64,000 nucleotides of DNA. Source: Arenicola marina (Eukaryota; Annelida; Polychaeta; Arenicolidae). The position numbers were made by a program, and so were the translations under genes. Shown piece by piece: positions 1 through 13,200 of the stretch. How positions within the stretch are numbered: the first letter of the stretch is position 1; the number at the start of each line of letters is the position of its first letter. The notes under the pieces are model-generated. The model was given only the letters and a program-made list of their open reading frames with translations, ran no database searches and had not been told where the DNA came from. Where the stretch lies: positions 54,553,670 to 54,617,669 of the forward strand of contig OZ025248.1 in the NCBI GenBank assembly GCA_964019135.1, in the 5' to 3' direction.

Positions 1-1020
1 CATCTGGAGTGTTATGTCATCATCTAATGTCCTGTATCGCGTGTAATCCACCGATAGCTACAGAATGACGTGAATGAATACCATGATAGACATGGTAACA
101 ACTATATATATATATATAATATCTACTGAGCTAAATAAATGACCGCTCATAGCCATCCCCTTTTTAAGCACGGGCATTTTGCCTTCGCCATCATAATGAA
201 GCGAGATATAAGAGATATTGGACATGTTGAAGGTCAGGTATTTGAAAAATGCTCCTATTTAACATATGAAAGCTGATTGAAATGCGATTTACCTACGTTG
301 CGATATAGCCACTATTAAGCCTCTCAATGAAACGACAATACCACTATCTCTCATATATCGATATTTAAATTTTCTTTCGTAGTCATGAATAATGCAAATC
401 AGCCGCTTCCGCAACTCGAGAATGGCATTACAAATTTATGTCATATCGGATTTCGCTTTGGTCATATAACAATGTCGGGACGCGTTGGTGAAGGATATCA
501 GTATATAAAGAGCTTAAGGAAAATACAAAAACTACTGATGACTTAGAGCAATGACATAAAAACCTAAAGTGAAAAAAGGTCTAAGAAAAAGGAATTGAAC
601 CCGAACTAAAGTATACTAAGATTGGGTTAAATTGTAATGATAAAGGTGGGTAACATTAAATATGTAAGTAAGAGGGAGTAAACACACGTTAATCGCCGTA
701 TGACTTGACCAATGGGTATTCTATGGTTACCGACTTCAAATCTAAGATTATTCCGAACTACGGTAACAGCAAATTTATAAAAGAAAGCCGGAAAATTAGA
801 TTGCGTCACACCAAATCACCAGCGCAAAAATGACATCTGGTGATGCCCAGTTAACAAAGCAAAATGACGTCATATCCGCTCCGGTAGAATATGACGTCAT
901 CGCAATGCTTCGTCAGATCCTTCAAGTGACAGACAAATAAGAAAAGCTTTGAATCGCCCCCCGTCCTCCCGCCCAAAAGAAAAGCTTCACAGAAACCGAA
1001 ATCCCATGTGTGTCACGCAC
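1..1020. other. ArfGAP 3' flank, no gene recognised
   Basis: AT-rich sequence downstream of the last ArfGAP exon found. Two consensus CRE octamers (TGACGTCA) lie 28 bp apart at 864-871 and 892-899. A short TA microsatellite lies near 107-122. The last few codons of ArfGAP probably lie here or beyond the left edge; I could not identify them. Confidence 0.5.
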
Positions 1021-1242
1021 CTGTATGGAGTTGATGACGCCGTTGGCGAGGTTGGAGAGCTTCCCGGCCACCTTGGTGACCCCCTGCCGCACCCCCTCCC
1101 TGATCTCAGCCAGGTCGGGCCCCGTGCCGTAGTCGTTACGCGAGGAGCGGGACGCCGACTGCTGCGAACCGTTCCCGAACAGCTCGGCGCTCGAGATGCT
1201 GGAACTGCCCTCGAACCGGTTCAGCCGCTGCTGAGTGTCGTA
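1021..1242 (-). CDS. ARFGAP3: ArfGAP2/3 exon 11 (C-terminal region)
   Basis: 222 nt, phase 0. Encodes [26 protein letters not shown], then the conserved tail [20 protein letters not shown]. It ends CAG|GTGCGT, where the family has only about five more residues. If the donor is not used, the frame stays open to a stop ending at 922. A separate short last exon is more likely. Confidence 0.92.
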
Positions 1243-4200
1243 CTGGCGAGGTGAGGAAAGGTATGAGTACAATACAGAAAAATAAGGGGTGTCACTAATA
1301 GGGCCCACAGCTGGAAGCCCGAAAGTAATGGTCATGCTACAGATTGGGAAAACTTAGTTAGTAGTTCTATATTTTCAGTTTCAAGGGTTATTTATGACAA
1401 ATATGATAACAGCACATGATGCATCAAGCACGTGTTTGATTAGCACACCGGCTTAAGGCAGTCGTGTCACTGATTGCAAACCTCCCGATGACGTTATGAC
1501 CAATGAATACGTAACGAAACTTCAAACCGAGAGAAAGAGAGGAAACATCTTGGAAAGAGGAAGGAAATATGAGAATGAAATTAGATACAGACATATAGAG
1601 AGAGGGAACAGATAGTATAGGTATAGAGAAAAAAAAAACAGAAATAAATAGAGTCAAACAGAAAGAAACAGAGTCAAACAGAAAGAAACTGCCAAACAGA
1701 AAGAAACAATCGAACAGAAAAAAACAGTCAAACAGGAAGAATCAAGAAGAAAGAAACACAGTCAAACAGGAAGAATCAAGAAGAAAAAAACACAGTCAAA
1801 CAGAAAGAAGCACAGTCAAACAGAAAGAAACAGTCAAACAGAAAGGAAGTCAAACAGATAGAAACTGCCAAACAGAAAGAAACACTGTCAAACAGAAAGA
1901 AACAAGAGTCAAACAGAAACCAAGAGAGGAAAATGAGTCTGGCAATCTTGGGGTGACGTGATTAGCGGTCTGAACCACGACTTGAGCCGGCGGGGTACTC
2001 ACATCCGGGTCTTTCTGTCCAAAGAAGGCGTCCGAGGAGATGGCTTTGGCGTTGCCGAACTTCTTCTGAGCGGCGTCTCCGTCAGACGTCTCGTACGTTT
2101 TCCGACTCCGACTTCTGTCAAGAGAACAAATCCGTTTACAAAACCGAGATCAATAGGCTCTCACCTACTGCAACTCTTATAAACGGGTAGCACAGGTATC
2201 TATAATACATACATATCTAATACCTATCCAGCAATACGGCATTTCTCATTATAGTAAGGTTGGAAGAAACTACAATACAACTTTCCATGAAAAAAAGGTT
2301 ACATAGTTTGTCTTTGTTATTTTTGTTTGCTTTAAATCGATCGTTTGCTTTCACAAAATTCTTCACTGCACTTTTATTGCACCTTTCATCGTAATCGGCT
2401 TAGCAAATATCAGCTATAAGTATTGTAACATATTGACAACACATGACCACAGGGCGAGAACTGCGGCCTCACGTCACTAACAGTCACCCAGTGTAAAAAT
2501 CACCAATGCTAACTGGGGAATATGTACAGATCCAAGTAGGTAGGATGAATGGATTGGTCCTCAACATAGACCATCCAACCGTGTAGTCATTAAAGCGGAA
2601 GTGACGTCACACAGACTAACACAGACTTTGGGGCCCCGGGGCTACCTACTTGTCATTGTCGGTGTTGCGGCTGGAAGAACTCCCCAGTGACGTCACACAG
2701 ACTTTGGGGCCCCGGGCTACCTACTTGTCATTGTCGGTGTTGCGGCTGGTAGAACTCCCCTGTGACGTCACACAGACTTTAGGGCCCCGGGCTACCTACT
2801 TGTCATTGTCGGTGTTGCGGCTGGAAGAACTCCCCAGTGACGTCACACAGACTTTGGGGCCCCGGGCTACCTACTTGTCATTGTCGGTGTTGCGGCTGGT
2901 AGAACTCCCCAGTGACGTCACACAGACTTTGGGGCTCCGGGCTACCTACTTGTCATTGTCGGTGTTGCGGCTGGTAGAACTCCCCAGTGACGTCACACAG
3001 ACTTTGGGGCCCCGGGCTACCTACTTGTCATTGTCGGTGTTGCGGCTGGAAGAACTCCCCAGTGACGTCACACAGACTTTAGGGCCCCGGGCTACCTACT
3101 TGTCATTGTCGGTGTTGCGGCTGGTAGAACTCCCCTGTGACGTCACACAGACTTTAAGGCCCCGGGCTACCTACTTGTCATTGTCGGTGTTGCGGCTGGT
3201 AGAACTCCCCTGTGACGTCACACAGACTTTAGGACCCCGGGCTACCTACTTGTCATTGTCGGTGTTGCGGCTGGAAGAACTCCCCAGTGACGTCACACAG
3301 ACTTTAAGGCCCCGGGCTACCTACTTGTCATTGTCGGTGTTGCGGCTGGTAGAACTCCCCTGTGACGTCACACAGACTTTAAGGCCCCGGGCTACCTACT
3401 TGTCATTGTCGGTGTTGCGGCTGGTAGAACTCCCCTGTGACGTCACACAGACTTTAGGACCCCGGGCTACCTACTTGTCATTGTCGGTGTTGCGGCTGGT
3501 AGAACTCCCCTGTGACGTCACACAGACTTTGGGGCCCCGGGCTACCTACTTGTCATTGTCGGTGTTGCGGCTGAAAGAACTCCCCAGTGACGTCACACAG
3601 ACTTTAGGGCCCCGGGCTACCTACTTGTCATTGTCGGTGTTGCGGCTGGAAGAACTCCCCTGTGACGTCACATAGACTTTGGGGCCCCGGGCTACCTACT
3701 TGTCATTGTCGGTGTTGCGGCTGGTAGAACTCCCCAGTGACGTCACACAGACTTTAGGGCCCCGGGCTACCTACTTGTCATTGTCGGTGTTGCGGCTGGA
3801 AGAACTCCCCAGTGACGTCACACAGACTTTAGGGCCCCGGGCTACCTACTTGTCATTGTCGGTGTTGCGGCTGGAAGAACTCCCCAGTGACGTCACACAG
3901 ACTTTAGGGCCCCGGGCTACCTACTTGTCATTGTCGGTGTTGCGGCTGGAAGAACTCCCCAGTGACGTCACATAGACTTTGGGGCCCCGGGCTACCTACT
4001 TGTCATTGTCGGTGTTGCGGCTGGTAGAACTCCCCTGTGACGTCACACAGACTTTAGGACCCCGGGCTACCTACTTGTCATTGTCGGTGTTGCGGCTGGT
4101 AGAACTCCCCTGTGACGTCACACAGACTTTGGGGCCCCGGGCTACCTACTTGTCATTGTCGGTGTTGCGGCTGGTAGAACTCCCCTGTGACGTCACACAG

Positions 4201-7200
4201 ACTTTAGGACCCCGGGCTACCTACTTGTCATTGTCGGTGTTGCGGCTGGTAGAACTCCCCTGTGACGTCACACAGACTTTAGGACCCCGGGCTACCTACT
4301 TGTCATTGTCGGTGTTGCGGCTGGTAGAACTCCCCAGTGATGTCACACAGACTTTAGGACCCCGGGCTACCTACTTGTCATTGTCGGTGTTGCGGCTGGA
4401 AGAACTCCCCTGTGACGTCACACAGACTTTAAGGCCCCGGGCTACCTACTTGTCATTGTCGGTGTTGCGGCTGGTAGAACTCCCCTGTGACGTCACACAG
4501 ACTTTAGGACCCCGGGCTACCTACTTGTCATTGTCGGTGTTGCGGCTGGTAGAACTCCCCTGTGACGTCACACAGACTTTAGGACCCCGGGCTACCTACT
4601 TGTCATTGTCGGTGTTGCGGCTGGAAGAACTCCCCAGTGACGTCACACAGACTTTGGGACCCCGGGCTACCTACTTGTCATTGTCGGTGTTGCGGCTGGT
4701 AGAACTCCCCAGTGACGTCACACAGACTTTGGGGGCCCCGGGCTACCTACTTGTCATTGTCGGTGTTGCGGCTGGTAAAACTCCCCTGTGACGTCACACA
4801 GACTTTAAGGCCCCGGGCTACCTACTTGTCATTGTCGGTGTTGCGGCTGGAAGAACTCCCCAGTGACGTCACACAGACTTTGGGGCCCCGGGCTACCTAC
4901 TTGTCATTGTCGGTGTTGCGGCTGGTAGAACTCCCCTGTGACGTCACACAGACTTTAAGGCCCCGGGCTACCTACTTGTCATTGTCGGTGTTGCGGCTGG
5001 AAGAACTCCCCAGTGACGTCACACAGACTTTGGGGCCCCGGGCTACCTACTTGTCATTGTCGGTGTTGCGGCTGGTAGAACTCCCCAGTGACGTCACACA
5101 GACTTTAAGGCCCCGGGCTACCTACTTGTCATTGTCGGTGTTGCGGCTGGTAGAACTCCCCTGTGACGTCACACAGACTTTAAGGCCCCGGGCTACCTAC
5201 TTGTCATTGTCGGTGTTGCGGCTGGTAGAACTCCCCTGTGACGTCACACAGACTTTAAGGCCCCGGGCTACCTACTTGTCATTGTCGGTGTTGCGGCTGG
5301 AAGAACTCCCCAGTGACGTCACACAGACTTTGGGGCCCCGGGCTACCTACTTGTCATTGTCGGTGTTGCGGCTGGTAGAACTCCCCAGTGACGTCACACA
5401 GACTTTAGGACCCCGGGCTACCTACTTGTCATTGTCGGTGTTGCGGCTGGAAGAACCCATGTCCTCCATGATCTCAGATGATTGTTTCTTCTCGAAGCGG
5501 TCGGCTGCGTCGTGGGCAGACTTCCCATTGCTACTGCTTCCCCAGTTATTGCTGTAGCGATCCTCATTCTTCAGGCCGAACGGGTTCTCATTATACCTGG
5601 CATTGTCAAAGCGGACAGACGGCGGTTAAGAGTAAGTGGGTATACGGGTGAGAGGAGAATTGGGAGGGGGGGGGGGAGGCATGATGTATATGGTTAAGGG
5701 CGTGCATTGTTGGTTAAGTAATACGAACGGTGACTTCCTTGTTCCTTTTGGTGTTTAGATTTTGGGTTAAAGACAATTTTTTTATTTAGGGTCATACTTG
5801 GGAAACAATGCACACCCTTAACCCAGCACAGATATTATATACGATCAGAAATATCGATATCACATCTATATGGCATTGACAGAACATTATTATGTTAGGT
5901 TTATTTAATGAAATATTATACCAAGCTATGAGAGTCGAAGCTTGCTCAAGCAGCCATGGTATTCCAGTACGTGAAGAACGCCGACGGCCAATCACTGATA
6001 TAATTGTGGACGAGAGTGGGAAGGAGTTTGAGGTGTAGTAGCTCTGGCTATATGGTGAACAGCTTTTCTGTTGCACATGTTAAGACTAAACTATCCAACT
6101 ATTTACTATACCATATCTGCGACCGCACCGTTTTATACCTCCAGCAACAAAATATCCCTTAAGTTCGTGAAGATAGCAGTTAAATGTAAACAAAAGCCAA
6201 ACAAATGAAGTAAAAAGTGTTCAGATCTTTTTTATTTATTTGTTGAAACAACCCATACAGCGAAGTGACCAAGCGCAGCATAAGACGGTGCAATCGCATA
6301 TATTTTAAAGTCTTTTCCCTATGTCATGTTCTACCAAATCAAAGCACGCGTAGTCGGTCATTGTGTTCAATCACCCGCGCTGAGTTACAGATTAGGGTGC
6401 CCGTTCCACAGGACATACAAGGGAATGTTCACAATAGATCCTATATAACTGATAGACAATACGCCATATCACATGCACAGATATAAGAGAAATCCTTGAA
6501 AAAATTTACTGATAAATATAAATATCAATATACCCAATTTATATCAGACGGTAGTATTACCCTCAATAGTATAAAACCTTTTCACAGTGCCGGTAAGGAA
6601 AACATGAGGTTCCCTATACAAAAGTAATTTCCACAGACAGGCAAGGGAAAGCGTGGGGGGGGGGAGGCACACCGACAGTGGGCGATAATGGGGAACACGT
6701 GGCACTGGGGCTTACTTTGGCGGCCCCGAAGAGAAGCTGCCGATAACTTCAAAGTCGTCATCGAAGTTGTTGAAACGACCTTGAGATCCAGACGAGGTCA
6801 GCGTCGAGGGGGTTTCCTGGGTAATCGTCTGCATGTCTGACATGACAGAGTGACTAGCGCCCCTGTAACAAACAAAAACACTCTTTAAATAGGGGAGCGA
6901 ATACCTTTTCCGATCTCCGCGATTGGCATTCGAGAATTCTGGAAGATTCGCGATTGGCTGTTTACTTAATGTTAGATTCTCATATGGCCAGAACACTCAA
7001 GGCGAGCGCTCTAAGCCACTGAACTATCGGGCCGGCCCGAAGCGTCCTTTGGACCATAAATCGAAGCCAACATGATGCAGAGGGTCGCGGTTGTTGCTCA
7101 GCTAGACCATTACTGACCTTGATCCACCGAAGCCCATCCCCAGACGTTCCATTTGAGCCTTCTTCTTGGGGTCAGCTGTCTTCATCTTGTCCTCCCGCTT

Positions 7201-10200
7201 CTTCTCCTCCAGGCTGAGGTCTTGGTAGGCCAGCTTCATCGAGACCCTGCACAGACAGAACCCAGAACATTAGTCAAAGAATGATTACATGGTAATAAAA
7301 GGTGGTAAGTCTAATATATTGTAATATATCATACACTGACCTTGTGAAAAAGGATAAAATGTTTTATGAAATGGAACGATTGTGTTCTAAGCCTCTTTTG
7401 TGCACCTGAAGGATATGACCCGGGACGATGAAGGATAAATGGATGAAACCTGCCCCAGATTAGGTGCCCGGTCTCGGTTTCAAACCCAGGACCTATTGAT
7501 CTGCGTTCTTGTGCGCTAAGCCCTACACCAGGGAGGACCCATAAAACGTGAAATGCGTTTTATGCCACTCTTGTGGACATGAAGGTTTAATGGAGCCCAA
7601 CGAACCTCCCGGGATCATGTACCGGTACTGGGCTTAGGTCAAACATGCCTCCGGTGCAGGTGCCTGATAACCTGTCGGTCAACTGCTTAGCCTGCTTAAA
7701 TACGACATACGCGGTTTCATCCCACCCATTGCTTTGTGTCGCAGAGGTCACTTGTCCAATTTAACTTTCCTGTGTCCAAAGCGACCGAAATCACACACAA
7801 ATACAAAGTTTCCGCTCTTAATTATTAACCCAGGTTAAGGAGGCTTGATGCCGAGATACTTAAACAGTACACCCGTATTCTATTAGCAAATGCATTCCTA
7901 ACGTGGCAGCAAGCCTATATTGCCCATCCCTTTGATTAGGCCCAATCGTTTCCTAGTGCAGCCCACATAAATATTGACCAATCCATGTAAGAATGTTTTA
8001 TCAAGAAACATGACGAAACCGGGGGAGCTAGGTACACAGTAACATCACAAAGGGTTGGGGTGGGGAGTGAAGGGGGGTGGGGGTGAATTAAGGTTAACGC
8101 CAGGGCAGCAGCTGACAGGTAGAAGGGAAGGTGGAGAGGTGTGTGTAGGGGGGAGGCGGGGGTCACATGTCAAACAAACCCGACAGCCAGTCACAACCAA
8201 CACGGCAGCGATCCAGCTGTAAGATAGCTCGGGCTCTGCAGCTACCCCTACCCCTACACCTCACCCACTGCCCCCCCCCCCCCGCCACCCGTCCACACCC
8301 GAGCCCTGTAGCATGGTCTCCTTTTCAAACCCAACAGCTGGAGATTCCCATTATGCCGGCCAATCGATAGACTCTCCATCGGCGGTGTTATCAGCCGCTC
8401 CCTGGCAAACAAGGCCCGAACAGGTGGAGTCCAGTCCCCATCACGGACAATCTAATAGTGACACGCATTCAATTTAGCCGAGCTCATAATACTCAGCCAG
8501 GTCTGTCGAGCTGCCTCCATTGAGGCGTACATATGCAGCCGGCCTCGTCACGAGGCAGTCACGTATTGACAGTGTCATATATTGACAGTGTCATGTATTG
8601 ACAGTGTCATAAACCCAGTGACAAAAACGCAATATTTGAATCATTTACGCATTGATCCAAGAAACTGGGAGACGGCGTTGGTACATTTTTTTTTCAGTTT
8701 TGATGACCTCATCATATCCTTATGAGGGCTGAAGGCAGGGAGTATTACGAATAACGAACGGTGAGGACGTGCCGGGGACTGGGTAACGGGACGTACATGA
8801 GGTTGATGTGATCTTAACGAGAACTGGGCGTGGAACGAGACTTACATTCGCTAGACGAGGTCTCGACGAAAACCAAGGTGAGGACGACACTTACATTTGC
8901 TAGACGTGATCTTGACGAGAACCAGGGTGGGGACGAAACTTACATTCTCTAGACGTGATCTTGACGAGAACCAGGGTGGGGACGAGACTTACATTCGCCA
9001 GACGTGATATCGACGAGAACCAGGGTGGGGACGAGACTTACATTCGCCAGACGTGATATCGACGAGAACCAGGGTGGGGACGCGACTTACATGCGCTTGA
9101 CGTGATCATGACGAGAGCTGGGCTGGGGACGAGACTTACATGCGCTTGACGTCGTCCTCCTTGCTGGCCACTTTCTGCTGGGCGTGCATCTTCTCGAGCT
9201 GCTCGCGGTCCTTGTCTCGTTGCTGGGCCTGGCTCTCCAGGTCGTTGAAGTTGGTGCATACCTTCTGCGCCCCGAAACCCTTCTTGCCACCCAGCTGTCA
9301 ACACAAACACCAAACACAAAACTGATGTGCATATCACAAATTTAGACCGGCAAAGTATATAAGTCTATCCGAGGCAACCGGAAAAAATTGTTGACAAAAA
9401 ATGTTATCAATGACATATTTATATGAGATAATAAGTGCTTGAAATAAAAGGCTGAATTATTTTTACATATACTGCGTAATAAAACTTTATTAATTCCTGT
9501 CCATCATAATTCGTCCATGTCGTACGCTACATTCACGCTGCCCATATGATCGTTGCGACGTCCTTGATCTTTGATCGCTATACATCCATATCGCTATAGC
9601 CTAATTAATTAACACATTACCACGAAAGACAACAAAACGAGTATCACAACCATTTTTAACTCCTCTTCAGGAGAGAAAACTTACGCCTTTCTTTGCTGCG
9701 CCGGCTTTCCTCTGGCCGATGGTGGCCTTGCGAGGCTCGGCGGCCTGCAGTGCCATTGTGGGCGACATGCTGAGGGCCACGTCCACATTGGGGCCTTCTG
9801 TTGTATCGTCATCCACAACTACAACAGGTAAAATAACAAAAAATTACAAAATCAGTCCCAAGTTCTACATATATTTTATATTATATATTCGAAATGGCAT
9901 GAAATTATTTGGTTTTTAGGTTGCTGTTGTGCACACAAGGGCTAAACTGGGTCAAAGATTTTGTGGTACCGTATGTCCCTATGTACGACAAAAACCTTCA
10001 AGATAAATTTCTTCAACACGATTGATATCATCATTAAAGTGATCTATTCATTGAAAGCACAACAACGTATGAAAGCATACACAAACATACGTATAACAAC
10101 TTGTGTCCATCAAAACGGCGATAAGAAAATTTAGAGTTTAAATGGGACATATTCCATAGCGGTTGAAGCACAGAGACGAAGTGTAGGTACCAGGCGTGGG

Positions 10201-13200
10201 CTGTGACAGGGCCCCGTTGGCGATAGACACCGGCTGGGAGGAGGCCGCGGGGGCCCCGTTGCTGACGGCCGGGGTGGAGAAGTTTCCAAAGCCCTCGCCC
10301 ATGTTCTCTTCGACGTGTTCTTTGAAAAAGTCCACTTCCTTGGTGACAGGAGACGGGGAGGAGGCTTCGGCCCCGAAGTGAGAGTCCAAGTGGATCTGTA
10401 AGACAAGGCATCACACCACGTGAGGACATTGAAACATACTAATATAGCTAGATCTACTTTAATGGCATTTCTACTCCGAAGGCGTTATCACACCAGTGAC
10501 AGAATAACCCAACCCCAGTCGAGGCACATGGGAGATTAATTTAATTAACCAACGGCTGCTGAAACTGGAGGGAGAGAAATGTCTCATTTATCACCCTTGA
10601 CCTCCCCACCCCCCCCCCCATATAATTCGAGTACTCTCTGGGGTCACACGTTAACTGGAGGTCAAACAGACACGGGTCTTGTGTCGTAATGAGGGCTTGT
10701 GGTTGGGGTACAACATTCACCTTTAGTTAATTATTTCTTAGACGATTAATCAAATCGGAGATTTCATTAAGGGGTCAATGCTACTATCATGCAAATATGT
10801 AAACTTGGCACGTAGGTATCAGTGCATAGGTCTCACATTTTGCTGAAAGCATTAGCCTCGGAAACCCGCACTGGCTATCTACGGCGCTAAGCTAGCAAGA
10901 TAACGATACTTTGTTTTTAAACAACATACATGCGTTACGAAAAAAAAACTATCCGTTATATAAATATGAATACACTTTTAATATGGAATAAAACTCTAAA
11001 AACAGTCGACATTCACGCCGGGGCAATAACATTTATATGGATAATAAGGAAATGGGGACTTTGTTCCCTGCAATATAACAGCACACGTGTTTCCTTGCCC
11101 GTCATTCACAGTACGTGTGCCCACCACCACCAGGCTGGTTCCGAGGACTAACACTGAGGTTTGCACATTAGGATGAAGGCCGCAACGGCTCCATTCATAC
11201 CCCAATCCCAACCATGACTCGCACTGGGGTACACATCATCTTATACACATTGTACACTTATACAGCAGATCTATATCACAGACATATACATGTATGTACA
11301 TCTGAATCATGATATCAGTGTATCTCTCCTGCAGACACCAGCCTCAGCCAGGCAATGTCAGAAATAATTCTAGTCTTTGTTTGGTTTGATCGGATTTTAG
11401 AAGGCCATTTTACGCGACACTAGTCAAAACTAATAATTAAAGTCCCTTCTCTAGTGGGAACGATAGTGTGATAGATGGATAAATTAGAAGAATAAATGGT
11501 TTAGTGTTTGAGGCCACATAAGGCACCAACTGGGCTGGTGAATTTTATCATGATGCGTCTCACAAATCCTAAGTGACCCACTCTCAATTCCAAACTGAGA
11601 CAGAAACAGCTGCCGTTATCCCGTCACTCGGGCTGCGGGGAAGCCATTAAGCTGGCAACACCAGCTTGGTAAGTAAAAAAAGCAAATATGGCATTCAAAT
11701 GTCCATAGGCCAGCGACGCTGTTGATGACGATGTCTGAAATGGAGGTGAGCGGTGCACGGTGCATACAGACCAGAAAAATGAAAATTAAATGTTTTCAAA
11801 CCCTTTTGTCCAAATGAAGTGAAATGATAAGGGCCAAGGCACCTCTGAGGGCAATGAAATGGGGTGGGATGAAATATACCCCAGATAATGCTGCCAGGGT
11901 GGAAACATGATCTGTTAACCTGCAGCTCACTCTGACCAAAACATCCCTACAGAGCACAATTGCCTATTACTGAATGAGATAAAGGGTGCGATGATCTGTT
12001 AACCTGCAGCTCAGCCCGACTACCAACTGACGCTTCGAGAAACTTCGATCCCTACAGAGCATAATTGCCTGTTACTGAATGAGATAATTCAGGGTTCATC
12101 ATGTGGCTGCGTTCTGGCATACGACCCGGGTTCTCAATCGGCCATCTGATCCCTTGTGACCCAGATCTTACCCACGCTCCAGGTCTCGACCCACGCTCAT
12201 ATATTGTGTGGTAAGGGACGACAGACCCACGCGATAAGCCTAACAAGGACTTAACAATAGGTGCGTGATGGTCAAGTAGCAGCACTCCATATGACATATT
12301 ATAATGTCATAACAACAGCTGAGGCAAAATATACCACCCACGTGGACGAAAAACTCGGGACCACAATACAGCATACAGTGCGACGCCGTTTAGTCGATGA
12401 AAGGACAAATTCCGTTACATTCTAGCTTGGATCACTGACACAAGTTCATACGTGTTATGGTTGTAGCTATGTGGAGTCTGGTGATTTGGGCTTTGCCCCA
12501 CTTTACCCTGACACCTGTTGCACATTGTGCAATGCACAATACCCACGTTTTCCCCATTTTGGCGTGATATGTTACTTTGACACGTGGAATGGACACAAAC
12601 CGATTTGGCCTCAATATTGGCCTCGGGTTTATGCCCGCAATGCACCTTTTTCTTTCAAAGTCATATGAAATGTTATAATTCTAAACTCAATGGCACATAC
12701 AGACGGCACTGGGTTTACGACACAGAAGTCTTGCGGAAGAAGAAGGAGAATACGAGAAGTACCTACCAGTGAAGATGGTTTAGGGATAACACGAAATGTA
12801 GGTTTTACTTCCGTTTTGACTATAGTCCGAAAACCGATGGCAGAAAACTGAGCTTCCTCTGCTATTGCCGGTTATGCGCACGAATGATACAGTAAGGTTG
12901 AAGCGGAAGTTTCATATATTGTGCCTTTAACTGACAGGACTTGATGTTTATGTATATACAGACCAGCGGAGGTATTGTATTTAATAGCCCGAAAATCAAT
13001 GAAAATCGAATCTTTATCGATTTTTGGTCGAACAAACATATCAGCATAAACAGTGATAATCGAACTAGTGACCCCCCCCCCCCACTCCCTGCCCCACCTC
13101 CCTCACGCATTGCTAGCTGCGTCATCAGGCGTTCCATGTCCCCCAGCCAGGCGGCCCGCGGGGTGCCTACGTCACGGAGTAAAGTGAGCCAACGGCGGTC

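Noticed and set aside
2602..5457. CRISPR-like regular repeats
   Set aside because: Whole units are near-identical, with no variable spacers; this is eukaryotic intron sequence.
2650..5557. Long plus-strand open frames encoding 25-residue repeats ([20 protein letters not shown] type)
   Set aside because: They arise because the 75-bp unit is a multiple of three and has no stop in one frame. They are antisense to a verified ArfGAP intron, are broken by TAG at two units and by +1 shifts, and have no start context or homology.
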